Numbered from the stretch's first letter, positions 37,888-47,990 are shown. The stretch: 64,000 nucleotides of DNA from Diaphorobacter nitroreducens (GCA_003755025.1 RJVL01000003.1:248001-312000); one strand, 5' to 3'. The notes: generated from the sequence alone by a model not told the origin. Program-made: numbers and translations.

Positions 37888-38970
37888 ATGCATATGCGCG
37901 CTCGCATCGTCTCCCGTATCTCTCAGGGATTGGCCCTTCTGGTGATGGGCATCGCACTGGCCTCGCCGGGCGTGCATGCGGCCGAACGCAAGAAGGCGGT
38001 GGCAAAAAAAGCCGCGTCCACCACGGTTGCCAAACGCACCCCCGCTAAATCGTCGGCCAAGGCGCCCCGCCGGACCGTGGCCGTGAAGGCGGCGCGCGCG
38101 TCTGCAGTGAGTGCCCGGGCGCCCGTGCGCGTAGCGGCGGAGCCCGCGCGCCTCTCATTCGGGCAGTTGGCAGGGCTGCACGATGTGAGCGATCCGCTGG
38201 ACCTGAAGTCGAGCGTGGCCCTGGTGATCGATCAGGACACGAAGGAAGTTCTCCTCAGCAAGAATGACCATGCCGTGCTGCCCATCGCTTCGTTGACCAA
38301 GCTGATGACCGGCTTGCTGGTTTCCGAGGCGAACTTGCCCATGGACGAGCTCATCACGATCACGCAGGACGACGTGGATACGGAAAAGGGCAGCGGCTCG
38401 CGGCTTGCGGTGGGAACGACACTCTCGCGCGGTGAACTGCTGCACCTGGCACTCATGTCCAGTGAGAACCGCGCCGCCCATGCGCTGGGACGCACCTTCC
38501 CGGGCGGGCTGGATACGTTCGTGGCGCGCATGAATGCCAAGGCCAAGCTGCTGGGCATGGCAGATACGCGCTTTGTCGAGCCCACCGGCCTGTCCAGCCG
38601 CAACCAGTCCAGCGCGCACGACCTGGCGACGCTCGTGAATGTGGCGCATGGAGACGCATTGCTGCGTGAACTCTCCACGTCTCCAAGCCACGAGGTCGCC
38701 GTTGGCCGGCGCACCCTGCAATACAACAACACCAACCGGCTGGTGAAGAGCCCTTCGTGGGATATCGGCCTGCAGAAGACCGGCTACATCTCGGAAGCGG
38801 GGCGCTGCCTGGTGATGCAGGCGGAGGTGGCGGGCCGCAAGTTGATCATGGTGTTCCTCGATTCGGCAGGAAAGTTCAGCCGTCTGGGCGACGCAGAGCG
38901 CGTGCGCTCCTGGGTCGAGAAGACCCACCCCAGCGCCGGCGCCATCCTGCACGCAGGAACCAACGGTTAG
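37888..38970 (+). CDS. pbpG: D-alanyl-D-alanine endopeptidase, PBP7-like (S11)
   Basis: A periplasmic serine peptidase acting on peptidoglycan cross-links or stem peptides. Signal peptide (residues 1-30) is followed by an unusual Lys/Ala/Arg-rich linker of about 60 residues. The S11 domain has catalytic SLTK (ASLTKLMTG), SSEN (SxN motif) and LQKTGYI (KTG). It lacks the C-terminal anchoring domain of PBP5/6, favouring PBP7. ATG 37888 has GGAG upstream. Length is 360 aa. Confidence 0.88.
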   Translation: MHMRARIVSRISQGLALLVMGIALASPGVHAAERKKAVAKKAASTTVAKRTPAKSSAKAPRRTVAVKAARASAVSARAPVRVAAEPARLSFGQLAGLHDVSDPLDLKSSVALVIDQDTKEVLLSKNDHAVLPIASLTKLMTGLLVSEANLPMDELITITQDDVDTEKGSGSRLAVGTTLSRGELLHLALMSSENRAAHALGRTFPGGLDTFVARMNAKAKLLGMADTRFVEPTGLSSRNQSSAHDLATLVNVAHGDALLRELSTSPSHEVAVGRRTLQYNNTNRLVKSPSWDIGLQKTGYISEAGRCLVMQAEVAGRKLIMVFLDSAGKFSRLGDAERVRSWVEKTHPSAGAILHAGTNG

Positions 38971-39037
38971 CCGCGGTTGTGGCCACGGGCCGCATGCGTC
39001 TTGCGACCCGCCCGCCGGACGGCTGGCGTCAGGCCAT

Positions 39038-39850
39038 TCAGGTCTTGAGCGGGCCGTCCAGCGCCGTGCGCTGCCCCGCCGTATAACCCAGCGCTTGGGA
39101 GATTTCATCGGCGGTGGACTGGAGCTTGGGCAGCCATCCGTCATCCAGTCGATCGGCGGGCGCTGAAATTGACAGGCCTGCCACGAGCTGGCCCTGGTCG
39201 TCAAAGACCCCCGCCGCGATGCAGCGCACCCCGAGTTCCAACTCCTCGTTGTCCCGCGCAATGCCGTATTGGCGCGCCTTGCCCAGTTCACGTTCCAGGA
39301 TGGGCAACTGGGTGATGCTGTTGCGCGTGTGGCCTGGCAGGCCGGTACGCGTGGCGTACGCGCGCACGCGCTGCGGATCGTCGGCCGCAAGGAAGAGCTT
39401 GCCCGTAGAGGTGAGGTGCAGCGGGGCGTGGCCGCCAATGGCGCGCACCACCTGCATGCCCGAACGCTCGCTGTAGGCGCGTTCCACGTACACGATCTCG
39501 TCCCCCTGGCGCACGCTGAGGTTCACCGGCTGCTGGATCTGCTTGTGCAATTGCCGCATGGGTGCCATCGCGGCGTCGCGCACGCTCAGGCGCCCCTTCA
39601 CCAGATTGCCCAGTTCCAACAGGCGCATGCCCAGGCGGTAGCTGCCCGACTCAGGACGGTCCACGAAACGGCCGATGGTCAGGTCATTGAGGATGCGGTG
39701 GGTGGTGGACGGATGCAGGCCCGTCTTCTCGCTGATCTCCTTCAGCGAGATGGCTTCCTCGCGCGAAGCGAGTACGTCAATCAACTGGAACATGCGCTCC
39801 AGCACCTGGACACTGGGTTTGGCGGGCGCGTCCGGCGAGTGTTTCTTCAT
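39038..39850 (-). CDS. IclR family transcriptional regulator
   Basis: A 270-aa regulator: N-terminal winged helix (SVQVLERMFQLIDVLASREE, LKEISEKTGLHPSTTHRIL) and C-terminal IclR effector domain (VYVERAYSERSGMQVVR, LHLTSTGKLFLA, GVRCIAAGVFDDQGQLVAG). The effector is unknown. It lies near fatty-acid-type catabolic genes on the same strand and may control them. The 217 bp before the next gene (39870-40086) shows nothing else. Confidence 0.9.
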   Translation of the reverse strand: MKKHSPDAPAKPSVQVLERMFQLIDVLASREEAISLKEISEKTGLHPSTTHRILNDLTIGRFVDRPESGSYRLGMRLLELGNLVKGRLSVRDAAMAPMRQLHKQIQQPVNLSVRQGDEIVYVERAYSERSGMQVVRAIGGHAPLHLTSTGKLFLAADDPQRVRAYATRTGLPGHTRNSITQLPILERELGKARQYGIARDNEELELGVRCIAAGVFDDQGQLVAGLSISAPADRLDDGWLPKLQSTADEISQALGYTAGQRTALDGPLKT

Positions 39851-40086
39851 GAGGCAGGGCAGAACCAAGGAACCGGTGATTTTATCTTGTGAAATGCCGC
39901 GCTGCTTTTACTCACTGGCTGTCTGGCCGGTCCGTGCCTTTCTCCGTGCGGCGCCAGGCCTCGTTCAGGGAACCGCCGCCGCGAAGACCGGAACAGGCTG
40001 ATCAAGACATCGCGGCCTAGCCACCCCAATGGGGATGGGCCAGGCCGGGACCGGATCTTCAACTGCGGAGCAAGGTCCCGCTGCGT

Positions 40087-41361
40087 TCAAGCGCCGCGGG
40101 TGACCGGTTGGGCCGCACCACGACCGTAGGTGCCGTACTTGCCCAGTTCCCATTTGGCAATGGCGTTGCGGTGCACCTCATCCGGGCCGTCGGCGAAGCG
40201 CAGGGTGCGCGCGTTGGCATAGGCGTAGGCCAGCGGGAAATCGTCGCTCACGCCGCCGCCACCATGCACCTGCATGGCCCAGTCGATCACCTGGCACGCC
40301 ATGCTGGGGGCGACGACCTTGATCATGGCGATCTCGGTTTTGGCCACCTTATTGCCCACGGTGTCCATCATCCAGGCGGCCTTGAGCGTGAGCAGGCGCG
40401 CCATGTCGATCTTGCAACGGGCTTCGGCAATGCGTTCCTGGGTCACGCTCTGTTGTGCCAGCGTCTTGCCGAAGGCCACCCGGCTGCTGGCGCGGCGGCA
40501 CATCAGTTCCAGCGCGCGCTCGGCCTGGCCGATCAGGCGCATGCAGTGGTGGATGCGCCCGGGCCCCAGGCGTCCCTGAGCGATCTCGAACCCACGGCCT
40601 TCGCCCAGCAGGATGTTGTCCACCGGTACGCGCACGTTCTCGAAGAGGACTTCGGCGTGGCCGTGCGGCGCATCGTCATAACCGAACACGTTGAGTGCAC
40701 GCACCACCGTGATGCCTGGCGTATCGGCTGGCACCACGATCATGCTTTGTTGCGAGTGCTTGGGCGCCTCGGGGTCGGTCTTGCCCATGGTGATGAACAC
40801 CTTGCAGCGCGGGTCGTTGGCGCCGCTGGTCCACCACTTGCGCCCATTAATCACGTAATGGTCGCCCTGGCGCTCGATGCGCGTTTCGATGTTGGTGGCG
40901 TCGCTGGAGGCGACATCGGGCTCGGTCATGGCAAAGGCCGAGCGCATGCGCCCTTCCAGCAGCGGCTTGAGCCACTGAGCCTTGATGGCCTCGGACCCAT
41001 AACGCGCGATGGTCTCCATGTTGCCCGTGTCGGGGGCCGAGCAGTTGAACACCTCGCTGGACCACAGCACGCGGCCCATGATCTCCGCCAGCGGCGCGTA
41101 CTCGGCGTTGGTCAACCCGGCGCCTTCGTAGCCCGATGCTTGGGCGGTGTCCACCGGCAGGAACAGGTTCCACAGCCCCGCGGCCTGCGCCTTGGGTTTC
41201 AGGTTTTCGATGGTTTGCAGTGGTGTCCAGCGCCTGCCCGCGGCGGTGTTGGCCGCCATCTCCTCGGCATAGGCCTTCTCGGCGGGGTAGATGTGGTCGT
41301 CCATGAACTGGATCAGGCGCGCCTGCAGTTCCTTGGTCTTGGGCGAGTAATCGAAGTCCAT
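40087..41361 (-). CDS. Acyl-CoA dehydrogenase family protein
   Basis: A 424-aa flavoprotein related to the ACAD10/11 class. Motifs: [20 protein letters not shown] (FAD loop), [14 protein letters not shown], and C-terminal [20 protein letters not shown], then [17 protein letters not shown]. Acyl chain specificity is unknown. It lies 31 bp after the phosphotransferase gene; in animals the two activities are fused in ACAD10/11 for hydroxy-acid degradation, which suggests 4-hydroxyacyl-CoA metabolism. Confidence 0.9.
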   Translation of the reverse strand: MDFDYSPKTKELQARLIQFMDDHIYPAEKAYAEEMAANTAAGRRWTPLQTIENLKPKAQAAGLWNLFLPVDTAQASGYEGAGLTNAEYAPLAEIMGRVLWSSEVFNCSAPDTGNMETIARYGSEAIKAQWLKPLLEGRMRSAFAMTEPDVASSDATNIETRIERQGDHYVINGRKWWTSGANDPRCKVFITMGKTDPEAPKHSQQSMIVVPADTPGITVVRALNVFGYDDAPHGHAEVLFENVRVPVDNILLGEGRGFEIAQGRLGPGRIHHCMRLIGQAERALELMCRRASSRVAFGKTLAQQSVTQERIAEARCKIDMARLLTLKAAWMMDTVGNKVAKTEIAMIKVVAPSMACQVIDWAMQVHGGGGVSDDFPLAYAYANARTLRFADGPDEVHRNAIAKWELGKYGTYGRGAAQPVTRGA

Positions 41362-41392
41362 GGGGTGCTTTCTCGTCAGTGGGGAAGGGGGA

Positions 41393-42478
41393 TCAACTCT
41401 TTTGCGCGAAGGACCAGGCCAGCTGCGCCATGGGCCGTGCGGTGGCGCCAGCGGCCTTGGCCTGTGCGCTGGCGGCCGTGCCGGCCTCCACGCGCTTGGC
41501 AATGCCTTGCAGGATGGCGGCGATGCGGAACATGTTGTAGGCCAGGTAGAAGTTCCAGTCCCGGTGCAGCGCATCCACGTCGGTGATGCCGGTGCGTTCG
41601 CAGTAGCGCTGGATGTAGTCGCGCTCGCACGGGATGCCCAGCGCCGCCAAGTCCAGCCCGCCGATGCCCCGGCTCAGCGATGCGGGGATGTGCCAGCTCA
41701 TGCAGTGGTAGGCAAAGTCCGCGAGCGGATGGCCCAGGGTGGACAGCTCCCAGTCCAGCACCGCGATCACACGTGGCTCGGTGGGGTGAAACACGAGGTT
41801 GTCCAGCCGATAGTCGCCATGCACGATGGACACGCGGGTTGCGTCGCGCGCGCTGTCGGGCATGTGCGCGGGCAGCCATTGCATCAGCGCGTCCATCTCG
41901 GCGATGGGCTGGGTGACCGAGGCGGTGTACTGCTTGCTCCAGCGCGAGATCTGGCGTTCGAAGTAATTGCCCGGCTTGCCGTAGTCCGCCAGGCCACGCG
42001 CCGTGAAGTCCACCCGGTGCAGGGCAGCGATCACGCGGTTCATCTCGTCGTAGATCGCCGCGCGTTCGGCCGGCTGCATGCCGGGCAGCGACTGGTCCCA
42101 CAGCACGCGGCCTTGCATGAACTCCATCAGATAAAACGCGCGCCCGATGACGGACTCGTCCTCGCACAGCGCAATCATGCGCGGCACGGGCACGTCGGTG
42201 CCGGCGAGCCCGCGCATGACCGCGTATTCGCGCTCGATGGCGTGTGCCGACGGCAGCAGCTTGGCCACAGGGCCGGGCTTGGCGCGCATCACATAGCTGC
42301 GCGTGGGAGTCACGAGCTTGTAGGTGGGGTTAGACTGGCCGCCTTTGAACATCTCCACCGTCAGCGGTCCGGCAAACCCTTCCACATGCTGCGACAGCCA
42401 GGCAGTGAGCGCGTCGGTGTCGAAGGCATGCTGCTCGGAGACGGGGCGTGTGCCGATGAAGTGCTCGAAGTTGCTCAT
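41393..42478 (-). CDS. Phosphotransferase family protein (APH fold, ACAD10-like)
   Basis: A 361-aa aminoglycoside-phosphotransferase-fold kinase: N-lobe [20 protein letters not shown], catalytic loop [14 protein letters not shown] and metal motif [19 protein letters not shown]. Its partner is the following acyl-CoA dehydrogenase. Together they resemble the ACAD10/11 pair, in which the kinase phosphorylates a hydroxyl group before elimination; function here is inferred. Confidence 0.9.
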   Translation of the reverse strand: MSNFEHFIGTRPVSEQHAFDTDALTAWLSQHVEGFAGPLTVEMFKGGQSNPTYKLVTPTRSYVMRAKPGPVAKLLPSAHAIEREYAVMRGLAGTDVPVPRMIALCEDESVIGRAFYLMEFMQGRVLWDQSLPGMQPAERAAIYDEMNRVIAALHRVDFTARGLADYGKPGNYFERQISRWSKQYTASVTQPIAEMDALMQWLPAHMPDSARDATRVSIVHGDYRLDNLVFHPTEPRVIAVLDWELSTLGHPLADFAYHCMSWHIPASLSRGIGGLDLAALGIPCERDYIQRYCERTGITDVDALHRDWNFYLAYNMFRIAAILQGIAKRVEAGTAASAQAKAAGATARPMAQLAWSFAQKS

Positions 42479-42514
42479 GGGGATGGAGGGTTCTTTCAAA
42501 AAAGTGAGCTGCTT

Positions 42515-42592
42515 GCGCTTGTCAGCTATGGAATTCAAAGGCTTTTCACATGGAAACCGTTGCGGGACAAGCGCTGGAAGCTATGGTTTTTG
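42515..42592 (+). repeat. Two adjacent dispersed palindromic repeats
   Basis: Two partial copies stand in tandem: CTTGCGCTTGTCAGCTATGG and ACAAGCGCTGGAAGCTATGG. They fill most of the 124-bp gap between the Crp/Fnr-type regulator gene and the phosphotransferase gene. Confidence 0.55.
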
Positions 42593-42602
42593 TAAACCTG
42601 GC

Positions 42603-43322
42603 TCATTGGTTGGCTTCGGAGATGCGCATCAGCGCATCCCGGTCGCGTATCACGAGGCCGCCGGGCTCGATGCGGATGGCGTCCTCGCGCTCCATGGCCT
42701 TCAGCTCCTGGTTCACGCGCTGGCGTGACGCGCCCAGCAACTGCGCCAGTTCTTCCTGGGCCAGTTGCAGGCTGATGCGCACTTCGTTGCCGTCGGACAG
42801 GCTGGGCACGCCATAGCTGCGCACCAGGTGCAGCAACTGCTTGGCCAGCCGCGAGCGCAGGGGCAGGGTGTTGAGGTCTTCCACCAGCCCGAACAGCTGC
42901 CGGATGCGCCGCGCATGCAGCCGCAGCATGGCCTCGTACAGTTCCGAGTGCTGTGCAAGGATCTTCTTGAAGTCGGCCCGCGCCACGCACAGGATGGTGG
43001 TGTCGCCATGGGCGTAGGCATCGTGCGTGCGCCGGTCCCCGTCGAAGATCGCCACGTCGCCGAACCAGATGCCCGGCTCCACATAGGTCAGCGTGATCTG
43101 CTTGCCGGAGATCGAGGTGGAGCTCACGCGCACGGCGCCGCGCGCGCAGGCAATCCATTCCTCGGGCGGGTCGCCGCGTGCTGCGATGAGTGCGCCATCC
43201 TTGAAGCGTTTGACGTAGGAACATCGCAGTATGTCGTGGCGCAAAGAAGGGGAGAGGGAAGAAAACCAGCGACCTGAGTTGATCGCCTCGCGTTCATCGA
43301 TGGTAAGAATCGGATCGTCCAT
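42603..43322 (-). CDS. Crp/Fnr family transcriptional regulator
   Basis: A 239-aa regulator with a cyclic-nucleotide-binding-like beta-barrel (residues 30-145; FGDVAIFDGDRRTHDAYAHG) and a C-terminal Crp-type HTH (LAQEELAQLLGASRQRVNQE). The four Cys expected of an FNR iron-sulfur sensor are not arranged in the N-terminus; isolated Cys at about 29 and 60 are not FNR-like. The signal is therefore unknown. It is separated by repeats from the phosphotransferase gene. Confidence 0.9.
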   Translation of the reverse strand: MDDPILTIDEREAINSGRWFSSLSPSLRHDILRCSYVKRFKDGALIAARGDPPEEWIACARGAVRVSSTSISGKQITLTYVEPGIWFGDVAIFDGDRRTHDAYAHGDTTILCVARADFKKILAQHSELYEAMLRLHARRIRQLFGLVEDLNTLPLRSRLAKQLLHLVRSYGVPSLSDGNEVRISLQLAQEELAQLLGASRQRVNQELKAMEREDAIRIEPGGLVIRDRDALMRISEANQ

Positions 43323-43482
43323 GGTCTGTCGTTTGCGTGACTGGGTTGCAGTCCATTGTCGCGTGAGGGACCGGGGCGCGGGGAGCGGGCTGTCACATGG
43401 GCGTCCGCGGGCGCGCGCGTGCTGGCGCCGCTGCCGCGGAGCCAGCAATGCCATGGATGGGTTTGAATGAGACAAGCCGCCG

Positions 43483-43524
43483 GCGCTTGACCGTCAAGCG
43501 CTAGCAGCTATAAAAATAGTAGCT
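43483..43524 (+). repeat. Dispersed palindromic repeat, best-preserved copy
   Basis: GCGCTTGACCGTCAAGCGC forms one perfect 9-bp inverted repeat. The next part, AGCAGCTATAAAAATAGTAG, forms a second imperfect one. The copy ends on the base before the enoyl-CoA hydratase stop codon and may act as a transcription end or RNA-stability element. Confidence 0.7.
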
Positions 43525-44292
43525 TTAAGCGCGTGGGTCGGCAGAAGCCGCCCGGGTTTCGCCCGCCGGGGCATGCTGGAGGTTGCGCACGAAGTGGCTG
43601 CGTTCCAGCGCGAGCTGTTCGGTGAAGCTGTGGTGTCGCGCCTCGCTCACCAGTTCCTTGATGCTCGCCAGCGCATGGGGCGGGCCATCGTTCAGGCGCT
43701 GGGCCAGCGCCAGCGCCTCATGCAGGGCGCGCCCGGGATCGGCCAGCCGGTTGACCATGCCCAGGGACTGCAGTCGTGCGGCGTCGATGCGGTCGCCGCA
43801 CATCAGGATCTCATGCGCCAGCGCGCGGGGCAGCATTTGCGCCAGGCTCCAGCTGGCGCCGCCATCGGGCGACAGGCCCGCGTGGACATGGTTCATGGCA
43901 AACACCGCGTTGCGCGCGGCCACCATCAGGTCGCATGCCAGCGCGAGTGAAAACCCCGCGCCCTTGGCTTCACCCTCCACGGCGGCGATCACGGGCTTGG
44001 GATGGGTGCGTATCGCCTCGATCCAGTGGTGCAGCAGATCCAGGCCATGCACCTGCGCTGGCGCGCTCTGATGCCGCAACGCCTGCAGCCGCTGGGGGCT
44101 GCTGCCGGCGCTGAACAGGCCGTCCGCGCCCGTGATGACCACGCAGCGCACATCGGGATTGCGCTCCGCCACGTTCAGGGCTTCGATGCCCGCCGCGCAG
44201 ATGGCCGGCTCCAGGGCATTGCGCAGTTCGGGGTGGCGAAGGGTCAGGACCAGGGTCTGGCCCTGGCTGGTGCTTTGCAGTTCGGCGGGCAT
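43525..44292 (-). CDS. Enoyl-CoA hydratase/isomerase family (alternative oxepin-CoA hydrolase type)
   Basis: A 255-aa crotonase-fold protein. The oxyanion hole segments are VITGADGLFSAGSSPQRLQ and AVEGEAKGAGFSLALACDL. Overall it resembles the betaproteobacterial proteins called oxepin-CoA hydrolase, alternative type, of phenylacetate degradation; that assignment rests on family resemblance and on the adjacent PaaH. The usual catalytic Glu pair is only partly evident (GEAKGAG). Confidence 0.8.
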   Translation of the reverse strand: MPAELQSTSQGQTLVLTLRHPELRNALEPAICAAGIEALNVAERNPDVRCVVITGADGLFSAGSSPQRLQALRHQSAPAQVHGLDLLHHWIEAIRTHPKPVIAAVEGEAKGAGFSLALACDLMVAARNAVFAMNHVHAGLSPDGGASWSLAQMLPRALAHEILMCGDRIDAARLQSLGMVNRLADPGRALHEALALAQRLNDGPPHALASIKELVSEARHHSFTEQLALERSHFVRNLQHAPAGETRAASADPRA

Positions 44293-44314
44293 GGCGGCGC
44301 GGGTGGTTGCAGGG

Positions 44315-45835
44315 TCAGGGTTCTTCGTGCGTCAGGCTCAGGCCGATGGCGCCGCGCCGGCGCAGCCAAGGGCTGGGGCGGTAGCGCGGGTCGCCGTACA
44401 CGGTCTGCATGTTGAAGAGCACTTCCAGGATGTTGGTGGGGCCCCAGCGGTCGCCCATGGCCAGCGGGCCCAGCGGGTAGCCCAGGCCCAGGGTCACGGC
44501 GGTCTCCAGGTCCTTGGGACTGCAGATGCGCTGCTGGCAGATGTCCGCGGCGATGTTGACGATGCTGGCCACGACGCGCTGTGTGACGAAGCCGCCGCTG
44601 TCGCGGATCACGCTCACTGGCTTGCCGTCGCGCGCGAACAGCGCGTGCGCGGCGTCGCGCATGTCTTCGCGTGTGGCGGGGTTGGTCGCCAGCACGCGCC
44701 GGCGGGTGGCCGCGTCGTCGATCAGCATGTCGATGCCGATGGTGCGCGCGGGGTCCAGGCGCTCCACCACGGCCACGGTGGTCACGTCAAAGCCGAGTGG
44801 CGCGACCAGCGTGAGCGCCTGGGCCGAGGGCGAGGTGCCCGTCTCGATCGTTGCCCCCAGGTCCTTGAGCAACTGGTACAGCTCGGCGCGGCGGGCGGCG
44901 CGCGTGGAGACCCAGACCGGCGGCAGGCCCGATACCTCGGGCACCGGCGGCTCGGCCGGCAGCTCGGGCGCACCGTCCACGTAGCGGTAAAAGCCCTCGC
45001 CGGACTTGCGGCCCAGCAGGCCGCCGCTCAAGCGCTGCGCCGTGATCACGCTGGGGCGAAAGCGCGGTTCGTCGTAGTACTGGCGGTAGATCGACTCCAT
45101 GACCGGGTGCGACACATCGAGCGCGGTGAGGTCCAGCAACTCGAAGGGGCCGAGCTTGAAGCCCACCTGGTCGCGCAGGATGCGGTCCACGGTGGCGAAA
45201 TCGGCCACGCCCTCGCTCACGATGCGCAGCGCCTCGGTGCCGTAGCCCCGCCCTGCGTGGTTGACGATGAAGCCCGGCGTGTCCTGCGCCATCACCGGGG
45301 TGTGGCCCATGGCGCGCGCATAGCCGGCCAGGCGGGTGCAGACATGGGGGTCCGTGCGCAGGCCGGCCACGACCTCGACCACCTTCATCAGCGGCACCGG
45401 GTTGAAGAAGTGAAAGCCTGCCATGCGCTGCGGCCGCTGCAGCGGTGCGGCCACGGCGGTGATGGACAGCGATGACGTGTTGCTGGCCAGCACGGCTTCG
45501 GGCGAGACGATGGCTTCGAGCTGTTTGAGCAGTTCCTGCTTGGCATCCAGTCGCTCGACGATGGCTTCCACCACCAATTCGCAAGCCGCGAAGTCGTGCA
45601 GCGACGTGACGGGAACCAGCCGCTGCACCAGAGCCGGCAACAGGCTCTCGTCCAGCCGACCCTTGTCCACCAGACGCTGCCACTGCTGGTGGATGTGGGT
45701 GCGGGCGGCGTCGGCGGCGCCGCCATGGGTGTCATAGAGGTAGACCGTGCTGCCTGCCTGGGCGGCGATCTGCGCGATGCCGCGGCCCATGGCGCCAGTG
45801 CCCACGATGCCGATTGAAGTGAAGACCGTTTGCAT
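44315..45835 (-). CDS. paaH: 3-hydroxyacyl-CoA dehydrogenase PaaH
   Basis: A 506-aa NAD-dependent dehydrogenase with IGIVGTGAMGRGIAQIAAQ (NAD loop), catalytic His in FHFFNPVPLMKVVEVV and a duplicated C-terminal 3HCDH domain, the length typical of PaaH (about 500 aa) rather than single-domain 3-hydroxybutyryl-CoA dehydrogenase. PaaH oxidises 3-hydroxyadipyl-CoA late in phenylacetate catabolism. The enoyl-CoA hydratase gene follows after 22 bp. The remaining paa genes are not in the window. Confidence 0.9.
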   Translation of the reverse strand: MQTVFTSIGIVGTGAMGRGIAQIAAQAGSTVYLYDTHGGAADAARTHIHQQWQRLVDKGRLDESLLPALVQRLVPVTSLHDFAACELVVEAIVERLDAKQELLKQLEAIVSPEAVLASNTSSLSITAVAAPLQRPQRMAGFHFFNPVPLMKVVEVVAGLRTDPHVCTRLAGYARAMGHTPVMAQDTPGFIVNHAGRGYGTEALRIVSEGVADFATVDRILRDQVGFKLGPFELLDLTALDVSHPVMESIYRQYYDEPRFRPSVITAQRLSGGLLGRKSGEGFYRYVDGAPELPAEPPVPEVSGLPPVWVSTRAARRAELYQLLKDLGATIETGTSPSAQALTLVAPLGFDVTTVAVVERLDPARTIGIDMLIDDAATRRRVLATNPATREDMRDAAHALFARDGKPVSVIRDSGGFVTQRVVASIVNIAADICQQRICSPKDLETAVTLGLGYPLGPLAMGDRWGPTNILEVLFNMQTVYGDPRYRPSPWLRRRGAIGLSLTHEEP

Positions 45836-45911
45836 GGCGGCAATTATCTAGCGCTATCGGATGCGGCAGGGTTATGGCAAAATTTATAAACAAATTGAAA
45901 CCATTGTGTTT

Positions 45912-47960
45912 ATGCGTAACCTACTTGTCGGCGCCTGGATCTATGCCGCAGCGTTTGGGGCCAGCGCGCTTTCGCTTGGCGGCAGCCACGGCACAGTGGT
46001 TCTGGGGTCCACGATCGATCTCACCTTCGAGGTACGGCCTGATCCCGGCAAGACCGTCGCGTCTTCCTGCCTCGGGGCGCGGCTGGTCTTAGGCGCAACC
46101 ACTGTCCCCGAAACGCGTGTGCATGTCACTCCCCTGGAAGGAGGCGCCATTCCGATGGTGCGCGTGCAGGCGCTCATTCCCGTGGATGAGCCGGTGCTGA
46201 CTGCCACGCTCACCGCCGGCTGCGAAGGGCGTGTGTCGCGCACCTACACGTTCTTGGCAGACCCGCCCGGCACTGCACCCCCAGCGGCACGGCAGCCCTT
46301 CGATCTATCGCGCCTGGCGGTGCCCGCACCACGCGCTACGCCGCAAGTGCGGAATGCATTGGGCGGCGAGGGGGAGGGCGCACGCACGGTCCGGCGGCCT
46401 CGTGCGCAGCCGCGTGTTCCCGCGGCGTCCACGTATGCCCCGGCCGAGCGGGCGACACGCCCATCGCGGGCGGCTAAGAACGCCACGACGCTGCGCACCA
46501 GCGCCAAAGTCTCGCCGCCCGCGGCCGCGGCGGCTCCCTCCCGCCTGGTAATGGAACCCCTGGATTTGGGTCCTGACAATGCCTCCGCGCTGCAGCTCAC
46601 GCGCGAGCCGCCCCAGATGTCGCCGCGCCCCAGCGAGGCCTTGCGTGCGGAGTCGGCCGCGTGGTGGCAGGCGCTGGACACTTCGACGGCCCAAACACAG
46701 CGGTTTGAAGAGCGGCTCAAGAGGCTCGAGGCCGATGCGGCCGCGCAGGGCCAGCTGGTGGAGCGCGAGCGCGCAACGGCGGCTGAGCTGCGCGAGCGCC
46801 TGGCGCAGGTGGAGTCGCAGGGGTTCCCCGCGACCGTGGTGTACATGCTCGCGGGGCTGCTGGTGCTCGCGTTGGCCTGCATTGCCTGGCTGCTGCGCCG
46901 CACGCGGCGCGAGGCGCTGCAGGCATGGCGTGACTCGGTGGCACTCAGCGGTGGCCTGCGGGACGGGGCCGTGGCCGCGGAAGGCCCTGACGGCAAGCTC
47001 CGGCTGCAGGTGGAGCCGGATGCGCGCGATGTCTGGCAGCCGACAGCGCCGCCGCAAGGGCCGGACAGTGGGCCGCCTCCGCTCACGTCTACCGCCGCGC
47101 CAGTGAGTGCACCCGCGGCGGCTCCAGGCCCCGCGCTGGCGGCGCCGGCTGTGGAGCCCTTGCAGGCAAGGGCCCAGTCCGGTGTGCAGCCCGAGTCGCT
47201 GTTCGATCTGCAACAGCAGGCCGAATTTTTCACTTCGGTGGGCGAGCACGAGCAGGCGATCCATGTGCTGCGCCAATACATCGCGCAGCACGGTGAAGAT
47301 TCGCCGCTGGCGCATCTCGAACTACTGCGGCTGTACCACCAACTGGGGCGAACCGACAGCTTCGACGGCCTGCGCGCGCAGGTCGAGGAGCGGTTCAATG
47401 TACGCGTGCCTCCATTTGCACAGTTCCAGCAACTGGGCCGGAGCCTGGAAGACCACCCCGAGGCGCTGGCACGGGTCGAGGCGGCATGGTCCTCGCCCGA
47501 GGTCCTGGCCGTGCTGGAGGGCCTCTTATTTCACCGGGGACAGACGCAGGGCGAGGGGCCCTTCGACCTGGCGGCGCTGGACGATTTGCTGCTGCTGCTG
47601 TCCATCGCCCAGACCACACCCGCACATTTGCGCGGTGCGCCGCCGCCCCGCGCGCGCACCACCCCGCGTGCCACGCCAGCGCTCCACCCGATGGGCGCGC
47701 AGGATGGGGCGGGCCGGTCGCTGGACTCGATGGCGGCCGGCCTGGCGCTGCTGCCGGTGGATGACGGCTCGCCAGCATCCACTTGCGCCGCCGCGGTGGA
47801 CGTGGACGTGTCCGGGCCGCCTCACATCACCCTCAGCGATCTGCCGCCCGTGCCCGTCACCCCGGCGCCCGCGCAAGGGCAGGCCGTGGGTTTTGGTATG
47901 GAAAACGACAAGCTGGAGTTGCGCTTCGAACTCGAGCAGTCGCAAAAGAACCGCTTCTGA
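45912..47960 (+). CDS. FimV/HubP-like inner-membrane protein
   Basis: A 682-aa protein with signal peptide (residues 1-20), a FimV-type N-terminal domain (LSLGGSHGTVVLGSTIDLTF), a long Pro/Ala-rich region, a coiled coil near 265-310 (RFEERLKRLEADAAAQGQ), one membrane helix (TVVYMLAGLLVLALACIAWL) and a cytoplasmic acidic part with a TPR-like pair (ESLFDLQQQAEFFTSVGEHE). This matches FimV-type polar organisers of type IV pili. No LysM motif is clearly visible, unlike typical FimV. ATG 45912 begins the signal peptide. Confidence 0.8.
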   Translation: MRNLLVGAWIYAAAFGASALSLGGSHGTVVLGSTIDLTFEVRPDPGKTVASSCLGARLVLGATTVPETRVHVTPLEGGAIPMVRVQALIPVDEPVLTATLTAGCEGRVSRTYTFLADPPGTAPPAARQPFDLSRLAVPAPRATPQVRNALGGEGEGARTVRRPRAQPRVPAASTYAPAERATRPSRAAKNATTLRTSAKVSPPAAAAAPSRLVMEPLDLGPDNASALQLTREPPQMSPRPSEALRAESAAWWQALDTSTAQTQRFEERLKRLEADAAAQGQLVERERATAAELRERLAQVESQGFPATVVYMLAGLLVLALACIAWLLRRTRREALQAWRDSVALSGGLRDGAVAAEGPDGKLRLQVEPDARDVWQPTAPPQGPDSGPPPLTSTAAPVSAPAAAPGPALAAPAVEPLQARAQSGVQPESLFDLQQQAEFFTSVGEHEQAIHVLRQYIAQHGEDSPLAHLELLRLYHQLGRTDSFDGLRAQVEERFNVRVPPFAQFQQLGRSLEDHPEALARVEAAWSSPEVLAVLEGLLFHRGQTQGEGPFDLAALDDLLLLLSIAQTTPAHLRGAPPPRARTTPRATPALHPMGAQDGAGRSLDSMAAGLALLPVDDGSPASTCAAAVDVDVSGPPHITLSDLPPVPVTPAPAQGQAVGFGMENDKLELRFELEQSQKNRF

Positions 47961-47990
47961 AGCGCGAACGCCCCCCGTGCGCGGACGGGG

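Noticed and set aside
42603-43322. An oxygen-sensing FNR.
   Set aside because: The N-terminal Cys cluster needed for the 4Fe-4S sensor is absent; only the general Crp/Fnr fold is supported.
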